DNA from: a virus | Virus record (IMG/VR): IMGVR_UViG_3300025759_000244 | Coordinates: 1-38,122 of that record | DNA length: 38,122 bases | Strand: one strand, 5' to 3' | In this document: piece by piece, positions 1 through 7,074 of the stretch | Layout: the number at the start of each line of letters is the position of its first letter | Numbering within the stretch: position 1 is the stretch's first letter | Notes under the pieces: generated by a model | The model's database searches: none | What the model saw: the letters and a program-made list of their open reading frames with translations, nothing else | Told to the model about the DNA's origin: nothing | Made by a program: the position numbers and the translations under genes

Positions 1-58
1 TATGATTGAGCACGGAATTGAGGTTGCAAGTTTATATAAAAACACAGCATGGAGTTAA
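1..58 (+). CDS. C-terminal end of an upstream gene (partial)
   Basis: A reading frame enters from the left edge and stops at TAA 56-58. The visible 18 residues read MIEHGIEVASLYKNTAWS, the first Met probably being internal. It sits 24 bases before the next plus-strand gene, as expected of a preceding member of the same operon. The fragment is too short to name. Confidence 0.4.
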   Translation, partial: MIEHGIEVASLYKNTAWS

Positions 59-82
59 TTTTTAACCACATAGAGCAAACTT

Positions 83-580
83 ATGAACAAATTATTAATA
101 ACAACTATAGCAATAAGCTTAGCGATGCCAAAGAGCAACACGAGTAATGTTATACACAAGTCCTTTCCGACAGACGAGCAAGTAAAAGTAACGATCGAGT
201 CCGCTCCGACAGACGAGCAAGCAAAAGTAACGATCAAGTCGTCATTGGAAGATCTAATCAACGCGATCATTTATGTAGAAAGTAGAGGCGATGACTCTGC
301 GATAGGTGATAATGGTTTAGCTGTAGGTTGTTTACAAATACATCCTATATGCATCAGGGAGGCCAATAGAATCATCGGGTTTGATTCTTTTTGTCTAGAT
401 GACAGATATAATAGGCAACAGTCTATAAACGTATTTAAGACCATTAAAAAACGTTATGCAAATAAGTCGAATGAAGCTATAGCGCGCAACTGGAATGGCG
501 GACCACTTGGTTATAAAAAGAAATCAACTATTAAATATTGGAATAAAGTCCAAACACGTTTACAAAATAAATACGAATAA
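83..580 (+). CDS. Secreted lytic transglycosylase/lysozyme-like protein
   Basis: 165 aa. Residues 1-16 form a short hydrophobic signal-like segment (MNKLLITTIAISLAMP). Residues 29-54 are two tandem 13-residue repeats (PTDEQxKVTIxSx). Residues 55-165 look like an SLT/lysozyme-like fold: the sequence ..IIYVESRGDD..GLAVGCLQIHP.. puts a candidate catalytic Glu at 66, followed by the G-x-LQI motif of goose-type lysozymes and soluble transglycosylases. Such enzymes cleave the glycan strand of peptidoglycan. It lies in the plus-strand arm, far from the lysis cassette at 12.3-13.5 kb, so a role other than holin-timed lysis (entry, exclusion or a lysis helper) is possible. The fold call is from motif recognition; export and activity are inferred. 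Confidence 0.65.
   Translation: MNKLLITTIAISLAMPKSNTSNVIHKSFPTDEQVKVTIESAPTDEQAKVTIKSSLEDLINAIIYVESRGDDSAIGDNGLAVGCLQIHPICIREANRIIGFDSFCLDDRYNRQQSINVFKTIKKRYANKSNEAIARNWNGGPLGYKKKSTIKYWNKVQTRLQNKYE
166..243 (+). repeat. Tandem 39-bp duplication inside the transglycosylase-like gene
   Basis: Two adjacent 39-bp copies (166-204 and 205-243) differ at only a few bases. They encode PTDEQVKVTIESA and PTDEQAKVTIKSS. The low divergence points to a recent in-frame duplication that lengthened the spacer between the signal segment and the catalytic domain. Confidence 0.9.
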
Positions 581-597
581 CTAAAGATAATAAATAC

Positions 598-1122
598 ATG
601 AATATATTTTATTTAGACGCAGATCCAGATACGGCTGCTAGGTTACAGTACAACAAACACGTTGTAAAAATGGTTCTTGAGTCAGCTCAAATGTTATGCT
701 CGGCGCATCATTTTCATGGCAATGGTGACAACGTTCCATACAAAGTAAGCCACATTAACCATCCAAGCACTATCTGGACTCGTTCTAATACTAAGCATTA
801 CAATTGGTTATACAACCATATGATGGCTTTAGGAGACGAATATACTAATCGTTATAAGAAAACACATCTTACAATAATTAAATGCAAAGATGCTCTTAAA
901 TGGCCTCCTATGGGTATGACTACGTCAGATTTTAAGCAACCTCCACAGGCAATGCCAGACAAATATAAAAGCGAATGTAGTATTAAGGCTTATTGGAAAT
1001 ATTATATAGCGGAAAAACACACAGTGGCTAATAAAGACGAAAAAATTTATGAAGAATATCCTATTAACTATTCATTAATAAGATTATTTAAACGAAAATT
1101 GAATATGAATTATACAACTTAA
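598..1122 (+). CDS. Conserved phage protein of unknown function
   Basis: 174 aa, starting MNIFYLDADPDTAARLQYNKHVVKM. This opening, the ExAQMLCSAHHFHG segment, the HPSTIWTRSN..NWLYNHMMALGDEYTNRY segment and the AMPDKYK..AYWKYYIAEK segment match a type of protein I recall as common in marine phages and usually left hypothetical. Conserved His, Lys and aromatic residues suggest a nucleic-acid or nucleotide-acting enzyme. The general layout recalls pyrimidine-dimer glycosylases (T4 DenV), but I see no convincing match to DenV itself, so no function is assigned. It starts 17 bases after the preceding stop with an A-rich leader. Confidence 0.6.
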   Translation: MNIFYLDADPDTAARLQYNKHVVKMVLESAQMLCSAHHFHGNGDNVPYKVSHINHPSTIWTRSNTKHYNWLYNHMMALGDEYTNRYKKTHLTIIKCKDALKWPPMGMTTSDFKQPPQAMPDKYKSECSIKAYWKYYIAEKHTVANKDEKIYEEYPINYSLIRLFKRKLNMNYTT

Positions 1123-1140
1123 ATATAAAAGCATAAAACA

Positions 1141-1183
1141 TGACATTAGCCCTATAGGTTCCTTAAATAATAGGCTATTGTCA
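1141..1183. repeat. 43-bp imperfect palindrome, copy 1
   Basis: Left arm TGACATTAGCC, right arm GGCTATTGTCA, 21-base centre; total 43 bp. The arms are complementary except for one central T-T mismatch. It lies 18 bases after the preceding stop and about 50 bases before the start at 1233. It shares the outer arms, the length and the upstream AAAACA with copy 2 at 1924-1966. The right flank is CCC, with no U-run, so it is not a textbook terminator. Confidence 0.85.
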
Positions 1184-1232
1184 CCCTGAGTAATTCAACA
1201 CATGTAAAAATAAACAAAGTAAATATTTAAAA

Positions 1233-1628
1233 ATGGAAAAAACACAAACAAAATTAAAGCAAGAACTACAAGCAAGCCTAGAGTCACTTGAGAGAATTAA
1301 CAAAATGAATATGCGGCTAAACCAGGATCAAATTAATGCAGCTAAATTAGAAATTGAAGCAGCTAAAGTTAAGCTAAATGAAATAGATTGTAGACCAGTG
1401 TTGGGACGTCAAGATGTTGATGCTATTGATAAAGCAATAAGTGAAGCTTTTGAGGAGTTTGACTTCGAAGATCCTCGTGGCTATGATTTTCAATACTCAA
1501 TAGATTACGATAATACTATATATGTTGATTCTATGGAAACAAATAAAGTTCAAGATGTTATGTACGAAATATCTAGTGCTATTCTTAAACTATTTAAAAT
1601 CGAAGAACATGGAGAAAATGAAGAGTAA
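1233..1628 (+). CDS. Small acidic coiled-coil-like protein, unknown function
   Basis: 131 aa. Residues 1-55 are predicted to be helical and charged (TQTKLKQELQASLESLERI..LEIEAAKVKLNEID), consistent with a coiled coil. Residues 70-110 are acidic and aromatic (AFEEFDFEDPRGYDFQYSIDYDNTIY). I do not recognise the family. The gene follows palindrome copy 1 and its ATG has an AT-rich leader (AATATTTAAAA). The downstream gene overlaps its end by up to 20 bases, indicating co-transcription. Confidence 0.6.
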   Translation: MEKTQTKLKQELQASLESLERINKMNMRLNQDQINAAKLEIEAAKVKLNEIDCRPVLGRQDVDAIDKAISEAFEEFDFEDPRGYDFQYSIDYDNTIYVDSMETNKVQDVMYEISSAILKLFKIEEHGENEE

Positions 1629-1845
1629 AATAATGTCTATAATATTTAGTGATTCATCAGTAGTTAGTGGAGCATCGTTTGATAAGTTCAAAAAGAAACT
1701 ATCAATACAGTTTAAGTCCAGAGAAGAACCTTACGTCTTTGATAACGTACCATTTTCGATCTTTAATAAGCTTCGTAATGCTGAATCTAAAGGTGTATTC
1801 ATAAATGAGGAGATCCTTGGAGTATATAAGAATGAGGCTAAATAA
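1609..1845 (+). CDS. Small protein, unknown function
   Basis: 78 aa if started at ATG 1609 (MEKMKSKIMSIIFSDSS). ATG 1618 and ATG 1633 are also possible; the last has GAAGAG seven bases upstream. The frame is open further upstream, but that part only shadows the previous gene. The body ends RNAESKGVFINEEILGVYKNEAK. No family is recognised. The 20-base overlap with the preceding stop fits a small phage operon gene. Confidence 0.55.
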   Translation: MEKMKSKIMSIIFSDSSVVSGASFDKFKKKLSIQFKSREEPYVFDNVPFSIFNKLRNAESKGVFINEEILGVYKNEAK

Positions 1846-1893
1846 GCTGCAAAGCAAGTAGGAAATATTTTTTTTAAAAAAAAATAAAACAAG

Positions 1894-1926
1894 ATGAAGA
1901 TTAATGTTGCGGCATTTAAAACATGA
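1894..1926 (+). other. Possible 10-codon leader ORF running into palindrome copy 2
   Basis: ATG 1894 opens MKINVAAFKT and stops at TGA 1924-1926, and that TGA is the first three bases of the 43-bp palindrome. The ORF is preceded by a T8A9 tract (1868-1884). Position and overlap recall leader-peptide attenuators, but ten codons can arise by chance in such DNA. Confidence 0.2.
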
Positions 1927-1966
1927 CAATAGCCTATAAAGATCCTTAAGTAATAGGCTAATGTCA
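1924..1966. repeat. 43-bp imperfect palindrome, copy 2
   Basis: TGACA-A-TAGCCTAT, a 15-base loop, then ATAGGCTA-A-TGTCA: 5 bp, an A-A mismatch and 8 bp of pairing. Apart from a few loop bases it is identical to the reverse complement of copy 3 (13554-13596). It ends 26 bases before the ATG of the HTH protein at 1993 and is followed by TCCCCCC, not by a U-run. Confidence 0.88.
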
Positions 1967-1992
1967 TCCCCCCTAGATATAAAGTAATAACG

Positions 1993-2613
1993 ATGTCACA
2001 AGAAAGAAAAATACAATGGTTACATAGTAAACGCGTAATAACCCGCTGTATCCCTTGGAGTGACGAACCTAGTGAGGAAACTGATATATACATGTACTAT
2101 AAACACGGAACACACCAATGTTATACATTGTTTGCTAGTAAGGCAAAGATTACAACATATAGGTCTCTTAAGTGGCATTTTTTAGCAATATACTTTTTAA
2201 ACCAAGAGTACTCCGATGATAAATTCTTAGAACATGTCTTTAGATTTATAGCTGACAAAGAAAATGGTTTTACAACTTTTTTTATAAGCAAAAAAACACT
2301 GAACGATATAATAGAAGATGTGTTTGCACAAGGCGGTGAGCCTCCAGTAAATAAGATACGTAAGGTTATATTTAAACCACCTGCTTGGCATTTTACCTTA
2401 AGTGAAAAACTAAGTATTGTGGGTAGGTTAATCGGCAGGGTGAAGTTGGACAAAACTATATTATACCAGTGCATGTTAGATATAAACGATGCTGGTCAAA
2501 AAATAACAGTTAAAAGGCTATCGTCACTACTCGGTGTTACACCTAGAACAATTTATCGCCACATGTGCGACACTTTAAAACAAGAAAAAACAATATTAAA
2601 TGAAAAGCTATAA
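1993..2613 (+). CDS. HTH DNA-binding protein, putative phage transcription regulator
   Basis: 206 aa. The C-terminal 50 residues form a helix-turn-helix: ..INDAGQKITVKRLSSLLGVTPRTIYRHM.. has the helix, turn (LGV) and recognition helix (TPRTIYRHM) of a MarR/GntR/HTH_11-like reader. The N-terminal 150 residues, with several Trp, Tyr and His, are not recognised. It overlaps the sigma factor gene by 14 bases, so the two are translated together, and palindrome copy 2 ends 26 bases before its start. I infer a regulator that could bind the palindromes and control its own operon. A replication-initiator role for such an HTH protein cannot be excluded. Confidence 0.6.
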   Translation: MSQERKIQWLHSKRVITRCIPWSDEPSEETDIYMYYKHGTHQCYTLFASKAKITTYRSLKWHFLAIYFLNQEYSDDKFLEHVFRFIADKENGFTTFFISKKTLNDIIEDVFAQGGEPPVNKIRKVIFKPPAWHFTLSEKLSIVGRLIGRVKLDKTILYQCMLDINDAGQKITVKRLSSLLGVTPRTIYRHMCDTLKQEKTILNEKL

Positions 2614-3352
2614 TGTAGATAATTATATTAGATATAAAAAAGACGTAGATCGATCAATAATCGATGGTAAATTCTGGGACGAATATTCTAGAGATGAACT
2701 AATAACAAAGTTTTTACCGTTAGTAGAAAACTTAGCCAAGAAATTTTCAACATCACAACAAGCATCTGGTGTACTTAGCATAAATGATCTAATACAAGAA
2801 GGATCTGTTGGTCTGGTTGCTGCTGTAGATAGGATTGATTGGGAAAAGTTACTAGCCTCTAACGATATTGAGAAAACAATAAAGTCTTTTTTAAGTAAAA
2901 GAATTAAAGGAGCAATAAGAAGAGCTGTAGACACACACAGAGGTAACATACGCATACCAGAGCATAAGCTAAATGAAATACGAAAAGATTTCGGTAAAGA
3001 TAAGAGAATGGTTGAAATGTTCTTTAATAGTATATTTTTAAGCACCGATGCAAAACCTAACCAAGACGAAAACTTAGCTTACCAGATAGCTGACGAGTCA
3101 GAGCCATACAATGTAGAGCTATTAAACGCATATCTAAAAAGCTTACTTAAAAAACATCTTAACGAAAGAGAATATGAAGTTTTAAGATTGAGCTACGGGT
3201 TGGACTGTGATAAGCACAGCGCTAAGCAAATAGCAGAAGAACTTAATATAAATGGTTCATCTGCTTATGTCCGCGTATCACAACTAAAAAAGCAGGCTGT
3301 TGATAAACTAATAGACAAAGTAGACCACTCGCAAGTGCTTGACTATCTTTAA
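2600..3352 (+). CDS. Phage RNA polymerase sigma factor (sigma-70 family)
   Basis: 250 aa. Residues about 30-115 are sigma region 2: ..FLPLVENLAKKF..SINDLIQEGSVGLVAAVDRIDW.. carries the core-binding DLIQEGxxGL motif. ..FLSKRIKGAIRRAVDTHRGNIRIPEHKLNEIRK.. gives the -10 recognition helix and the RIP turn into region 3. Residues about 185-245 are region 4: LNEREYEVLRLSYGLDCDKHSAKQIAEELNI.. with a -35-type HTH. It should redirect host RNA polymerase to phage promoters, consistent with no phage RNA polymerase in this window. Start ATG 2600 lies inside the end of the HTH gene. Confidence 0.88.
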   Translation: MKSYNVDNYIRYKKDVDRSIIDGKFWDEYSRDELITKFLPLVENLAKKFSTSQQASGVLSINDLIQEGSVGLVAAVDRIDWEKLLASNDIEKTIKSFLSKRIKGAIRRAVDTHRGNIRIPEHKLNEIRKDFGKDKRMVEMFFNSIFLSTDAKPNQDENLAYQIADESEPYNVELLNAYLKSLLKKHLNEREYEVLRLSYGLDCDKHSAKQIAEELNINGSSAYVRVSQLKKQAVDKLIDKVDHSQVLDYL

Positions 3353-3412
3353 GTTAAGTATTAAATTTCAATAAAAACATGTAATTATAATTAAACATAC
3401 CAAGATACCAAA

Positions 3413-3946
3413 ATGACAATTAATGAAAAATTAACAGAAATTCAAACAAGGTTTAAATCTAAAAAATCAAGATTTAACTCTTTCGGCAAGTATTATTTCA
3501 GGAGTGCCGAAGACATTCTCGAAGCAACAAAACCCTTTTTAAAGGAGTTAGGAGTAACAGTTATAATTAACGAAGAATTAATAGTAACAGATCCACCTAT
3601 TTTTAAAACAACTGCATCTGTGAGCGATGGCAAGAATGCTATACATGCGACAGCTGTGGTTGGTGTCGATCTAGATCAAAAAGGTATGCAGATGCCACAA
3701 AAATTTGGATCAGCCTCTAGTTATGCTAAAAAATACGCGTTAGGTAATCTATTTCTAATAGATGACACGCAAGACAGTGATGCTGCTAATACACACGGTA
3801 AAGACAAAAAAGAGACGATAACATCAACTAAAGATCCAGCATACGAAAAAGCAAAAAACTATATAAGGGAAGGCGGAACAGTAAGTGCAATAAAGAGTAA
3901 ATATGCACTTAGCCCAGAGATTGAAAAGTCTCTGTCTACACTATAA
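3413..3946 (+). CDS. erf: ERF-family single-strand annealing recombinase
   Basis: 177 aa. The N-terminal part (LTEIQTRFKSKKSRFNSFGKYYFRSAEDILEATKPFLKELG) and the block MQMPQKFGSASSYAKKYALGNLFLIDDTQDSDA are the hallmarks of ERF proteins, the P22 Erf group that anneals homologous single strands. Residues 140-177 look like a small separate helical C-terminal domain. The stop is immediately followed by the ATG of the nuclease gene (TAAATG), so recombinase and exonuclease are coupled like Red beta/exo or RecT/RecE. Confidence 0.85.
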   Translation: MTINEKLTEIQTRFKSKKSRFNSFGKYYFRSAEDILEATKPFLKELGVTVIINEELIVTDPPIFKTTASVSDGKNAIHATAVVGVDLDQKGMQMPQKFGSASSYAKKYALGNLFLIDDTQDSDAANTHGKDKKETITSTKDPAYEKAKNYIREGGTVSAIKSKYALSPEIEKSLSTL

Positions 3947-4678
3947 ATGAACAAAAAACAAATTATAGACAAACTACGTGAAGATGAGCACTATTATGGA
4001 CAGTTCGGTAAACAGTACTTAAGTAATAGTGACATCATAACGTTACTAACAAACCCTTTATGTTTTGGTAATCAAAGCAAACCGTCGCCAGCATTGTTGG
4101 TTGGTGGTTATTTTCACACGGCAATACTAGAACCTCACAAATTAAAGAGCTTCAAGATAATACAGTCGTCAACTAGGAATACCAAAGTTTACAAAGAGAT
4201 GTCAGGTGGCGAATTATGCCTGTTACAAAAAGAAGTTGATAATATAGAATTACTTACTGAAAAAGTATTATCTAATACTATATGTAAAGATCTTATACGT
4301 AATGGCGATACAATATACGAAGAACCTGGCATTAAGGAGATAAACGGTTATATGTGGAAAGGTAAAGCAGATATAATAAACAAAAGCGAGAAACTAATAA
4401 TAGATCTTAAAACCACAAACGACATTAACTCGTTCAAATCTTCAGCTTGGAAGTACAACTATGATAGCCAAGCTTACATTTACAGTCAAATATTTGGTTA
4501 TGAGTTGATATTTATAGTTATAGATAAAAACACACACCAAATAGGAATATTTGATTGCTCAACAGAGTTTATAGAACGCGGAATTGAAAAAGTACAGAAA
4601 GCCACAGAGGTTTATGAACTATTCTACGAAACAGAACACTTTGACAGAGATCAATATTTCATCAACAAAACTCTCTAG
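3947..4678 (+). CDS. PD-(D/E)XK exonuclease, RecE/Cas4-like
   Basis: 243 aa. N-terminal YLSNSDIITLLTNPLCFG and LLVGGYFHTAILEPHK are typical of the RecE C-terminal/PDDEXK phage exonuclease group (DUF3799-like). The nuclease core is GKADII.., then LIIDLKTT: D142, D153 and K155 are the metal-binding triad, followed by YDSQAYIYSQ as the conserved QxxxY helix. It would resect double-strand ends to make 3' strands for the adjacent ERF protein. It begins directly at the ERF stop codon. Confidence 0.82.
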   Translation: MNKKQIIDKLREDEHYYGQFGKQYLSNSDIITLLTNPLCFGNQSKPSPALLVGGYFHTAILEPHKLKSFKIIQSSTRNTKVYKEMSGGELCLLQKEVDNIELLTEKVLSNTICKDLIRNGDTIYEEPGIKEINGYMWKGKADIINKSEKLIIDLKTTNDINSFKSSAWKYNYDSQAYIYSQIFGYELIFIVIDKNTHQIGIFDCSTEFIERGIEKVQKATEVYELFYETEHFDRDQYFINKTL

Positions 4679-4707
4679 GTTTACAAACTAAATACGATTA
4701 ACCTAGG
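4675..4707 (+). terminator. Possible weak hairpin after the exonuclease gene
   Basis: CTAGGTT (4675-4681) pairs perfectly with AACCTAG (4701-4707) across a 19-base AT-rich loop, and the left arm includes the TAG stop codon. It is followed by an A-rich region and not a clear U-run, so termination is uncertain; a transcript-end or processing hairpin is possible. Confidence 0.3.
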
Positions 4708-4731
4708 ATAATAATAAAACAAAAAATAATA

Positions 4732-4907
4732 TGAGAAAAACCAAAAGAAGAGGAGTAAAAGTTTGCACAGTAACCGGAATGAAAACCAAATTAGACAACT
4801 TTTACCCAAAACAAACGCACGTAAAAGCTGTTGACAATTTAAGGAGAAACACCGGAGCAACTAAAAACCAATTAATTAGAATGTTTAAACAGTTAAGTAC
4901 TTATTAA
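4732..4907 (+). CDS. Small basic protein with an out-of-frame start
   Basis: One frame is open from 4731 to TAA 4905-4907 and encodes TKRRGVKVCTVTGMKTKLD.. then NFYPKQTHVKAVDNLRR.., ending QLIRMFKQLSTY. This looks like a real conserved small phage protein (basic, CxVTG then NFYPxxxHVKAVDNxRR). The natural ATG at 4732 (ATGAGAAAA) is in another frame and stops after eight codons. Adding one A to the A4 run at 4737-4740 would join it to the body. Without that, the first in-frame ATG is 4779, giving 42 aa and losing the Cys segment. Either an assembly indel, a real mutation, or a -1 slip explains this. Confidence 0.5.
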
Positions 4908-4910
4908 AAA

Positions 4911-5234
4911 ATGGCAAGTATAATAGCAACAAGTATCGATCTTAGTAAGATTACTAAAGACAAAATTATTAACGGAAAAAAAGGTAAGTATTTACCTATT
5001 ACTATCACGTTAAACGATGAACTAGATCAGTTTGGCAATCAAGGTCCAGTAGTTATTCAGCAGACAAAAGAAGAACGCGAAGCTAAAGTAGGCAAAACTT
5101 ACTTAGGCAATGCGAAGGTTGTTTGGTCTAATGGAGTAAACGTTGAACCAGCCCCTAGAGACGGGCAACAACAGAGATCACAACCGATGACTGTTAACAC
5201 CACAGTTGTTGATGCTAACGATCTTCCATTTTAA
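4911..5234 (+). CDS. Putative single-stranded DNA-binding protein, SSB-like
   Basis: 107 aa. A compact domain (SIDLSKITKDKIINGKKGKYLPITITLNDELDQFGNQGPVVI.., then YLGNAKVVWSNG) has the alternating pattern of an OB-like barrel. It is followed by a Gln/Pro-rich flexible stretch and ends DANDLPF. The acidic tip ending in PF is the classical SSB tail that recruits replication proteins. Its place between the recombination pair and the primase-helicase supports the role. Sequence identity to known SSBs is not obvious, so the name rests on tail and context. Confidence 0.6.
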   Translation: MASIIATSIDLSKITKDKIINGKKGKYLPITITLNDELDQFGNQGPVVIQQTKEEREAKVGKTYLGNAKVVWSNGVNVEPAPRDGQQQRSQPMTVNTTVVDANDLPF

Positions 5235-5235
5235 T

Positions 5236-5328
5236 ATGGAACAATGTGAAATGTGTGGACAAGATATGTCACAGGAGGAATATGACTTCTGTGACATATG
5301 TCCAGATTGTAGAGACGGCCAACACTAA
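5236..5328 (+). CDS. 30-residue zinc-ribbon-like mini-protein
   Basis: ATG 5236 starts one base after the previous stop and reads MEQCEMCGQDMSQEEYDFCD followed by ICPDCRDGQH, ending at TAA 5326-5328. CxxC at 4-7 and the cysteines at 19, 22 and 25 could bind one zinc ion. The tight packing between the SSB-like and primase genes and the regular Cys spacing support a real gene. Similar tiny CxxC proteins occur in many phages without known function. Confidence 0.6.
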   Translation: MEQCEMCGQDMSQEEYDFCDICPDCRDGQH

Positions 5329-5340
5329 TTAAAAACTAAA

Positions 5341-7074
5341 ATGCAAACAACCGAGATAAATGGATTCACGATTGACCGGTTCAATCAATATGGCTTAAAA
5401 GAAGGGGCAAGTCAAGGTATATGTCCTCTTTGCTCACATAATAGAAAACCAAAAAACCAAAAAGCAAAATGTTCGTCTTATGATTGGGACAGAGGAATAG
5501 GTACTTGTCATAACTGTAACACATCGTTTCAATTACACACATACCAAAGAAAGGGTGCTAGTGAACGAAAGTATGTTAGACCAGAAACAAAACTAATGAT
5601 GCAGGGTTTAACTCTGAGGAGTAAAGATACACCAACAACAGATAAAGTTTCGGAATGGTTCGAGTCTAGAGGAATATCTCAAAAGACATTAAACGAACTA
5701 CACGTTGGTCAAGGTGCTGAATATATGCCTCAAACTGGTAAAGTAGAAAACACCATACAATTTAACTATATGATGGGTGATCAACTTATCAATGTTAAAT
5801 ACAGAGATGGTCGTAAAAACTTTAAGTTATACAAGGGTGCTGAAAAAGTATTTTACAATATAAATAGCATAATAGGTTATGATAGCTGTATTATAACCGA
5901 AGGCGAGATGGATGTGTTAGCACTTCATGAAGCTGGTGTTAAGAATGTAATATCGGTACCAAACGGTGCAACATTAAATAACAACAATTTAGATTACTTA
6001 GACAACTGTATAGATTACTTCGAAGATAAAGAAAGAATACTGTTAGCGGTTGATAAAGACGAACCGGGTCAAATGCTACAACAAGAGCTTGTCCGTAGGT
6101 TAGGTGCTGAGATCTGTTTCATAGTTGACTTTGATGATTGTAAAGATGCTAATGAGTATTTAATTAAATACGGTGCGGAAAGCTTATCAGAATCAATAGC
6201 AAAAGCTAGACCATATCCACTAGAAAACGTAACAACGTTCAAAGATATTGAGAACGATATAACAGACTTTGTTAAGAATGGCTTTAAGCCAGGTTTTCAA
6301 GTTGGTCTATCTAATTTTGATGATATATTTTCAACATACACTAAACAGTTTATAACAGTAACGGGTATTCCTAGCTCTGGCAAGTCAGACTTTGTTGATC
6401 AAATGGTTGTTGGTTATAACCAAAACTATGGTTGGAAAACAGCGTTTGCCTCACCGGAGAATCAACCAACGTATTTGCACGCACATAAACTAATGCGTAA
6501 AGTATGGGGTGATATGCCAAATGTGGGTGATATAGGTGGTGCAAAATGGAACGAAGTAGCTGAACACGTTAACGATCATTTTTTCTTCATAGATATGGAT
6601 AAATATGATTTAGACTCAGTGTTACGTAAAGGTGCAGAATTAGTTAAGCGTAAAGGTATCAAATGCTTAGTAATTGATCCATACAACAAAGTGCGAGATA
6701 TAAATGCTAAGACTGACGATGTAAATCGTTACACGATGGATTACTTAATGAAGATAGAGATGTTTGCAAAAAAGTATGACTGCTTAGTTTTTATAGTAGC
6801 GCATCCAACTAAGATGTATAAAGGTAGTGATGGTAAAATTGAAGAACCAACTATGTATAACATTAAAGGTGGTGGTGAATGGTACGACGCTAGTTATCAC
6901 GGGTTACTGGTACACAGGGATTATGAAGCTGGTACAACTAAAGTTAAAGTTCTTAAGGTTAAGTTTCAAAACCTTGGAGAGAACGGTGCTGAGGCTTTGT
7001 TTACTTGGGATCCAGCCTCTGGAAGGTTTATACCTGAAATATCTATAAAATCTAATGACTTGCCGTGGGAATAA
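5341..7074 (+). CDS. DNA primase-helicase, T7 gp4/Twinkle type
   Basis: 577 aa. Residues 28-59 carry a zinc-binding domain (C28-x2-C31 .. C56-x2-C59) used to recognise the priming site. The TOPRIM domain starts with EGEMD at 187-191 and has the Asp pair VDKDEPG near 235-241. The RecA-like helicase domain has Walker A GIPSSGKS (342-349), Walker B LVIDPY with D446, and a later VAHPTK sensor motif. It would unwind DNA and lay down lagging-strand primers in one polypeptide, as in T7. The C-terminus SNDLPWE is acidic with aromatic residues, as in T7 gp4, which contacts the DNA polymerase. Confidence 0.93.
   Translation: MQTTEINGFTIDRFNQYGLKEGASQGICPLCSHNRKPKNQKAKCSSYDWDRGIGTCHNCNTSFQLHTYQRKGASERKYVRPETKLMMQGLTLRSKDTPTTDKVSEWFESRGISQKTLNELHVGQGAEYMPQTGKVENTIQFNYMMGDQLINVKYRDGRKNFKLYKGAEKVFYNINSIIGYDSCIITEGEMDVLALHEAGVKNVISVPNGATLNNNNLDYLDNCIDYFEDKERILLAVDKDEPGQMLQQELVRRLGAEICFIVDFDDCKDANEYLIKYGAESLSESIAKARPYPLENVTTFKDIENDITDFVKNGFKPGFQVGLSNFDDIFSTYTKQFITVTGIPSSGKSDFVDQMVVGYNQNYGWKTAFASPENQPTYLHAHKLMRKVWGDMPNVGDIGGAKWNEVAEHVNDHFFFIDMDKYDLDSVLRKGAELVKRKGIKCLVIDPYNKVRDINAKTDDVNRYTMDYLMKIEMFAKKYDCLVFIVAHPTKMYKGSDGKIEEPTMYNIKGGGEWYDASYHGLLVHRDYEAGTTKVKVLKVKFQNLGENGAEALFTWDPASGRFIPEISIKSNDLPWE

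Noticed and set aside
598-1122. Naming the 174-aa protein a T4 DenV-type pyrimidine-dimer glycosylase
   Set aside because: Only loose layout similarity; the catalytic N-terminal Thr-Arg of DenV is absent.
1141-1966. The palindromes as ends of an insertion sequence or MITE
   Set aside because: No transposase, no target duplications, and the copies are complete 43-bp hairpins in leaders of different genes and not element ends.
2121-2474. Minus-strand frame of 117 aa opposite the HTH gene, and 2623-3045 opposite the sigma gene
   Set aside because: Shadows of well-supported plus-strand genes with recognisable motifs.
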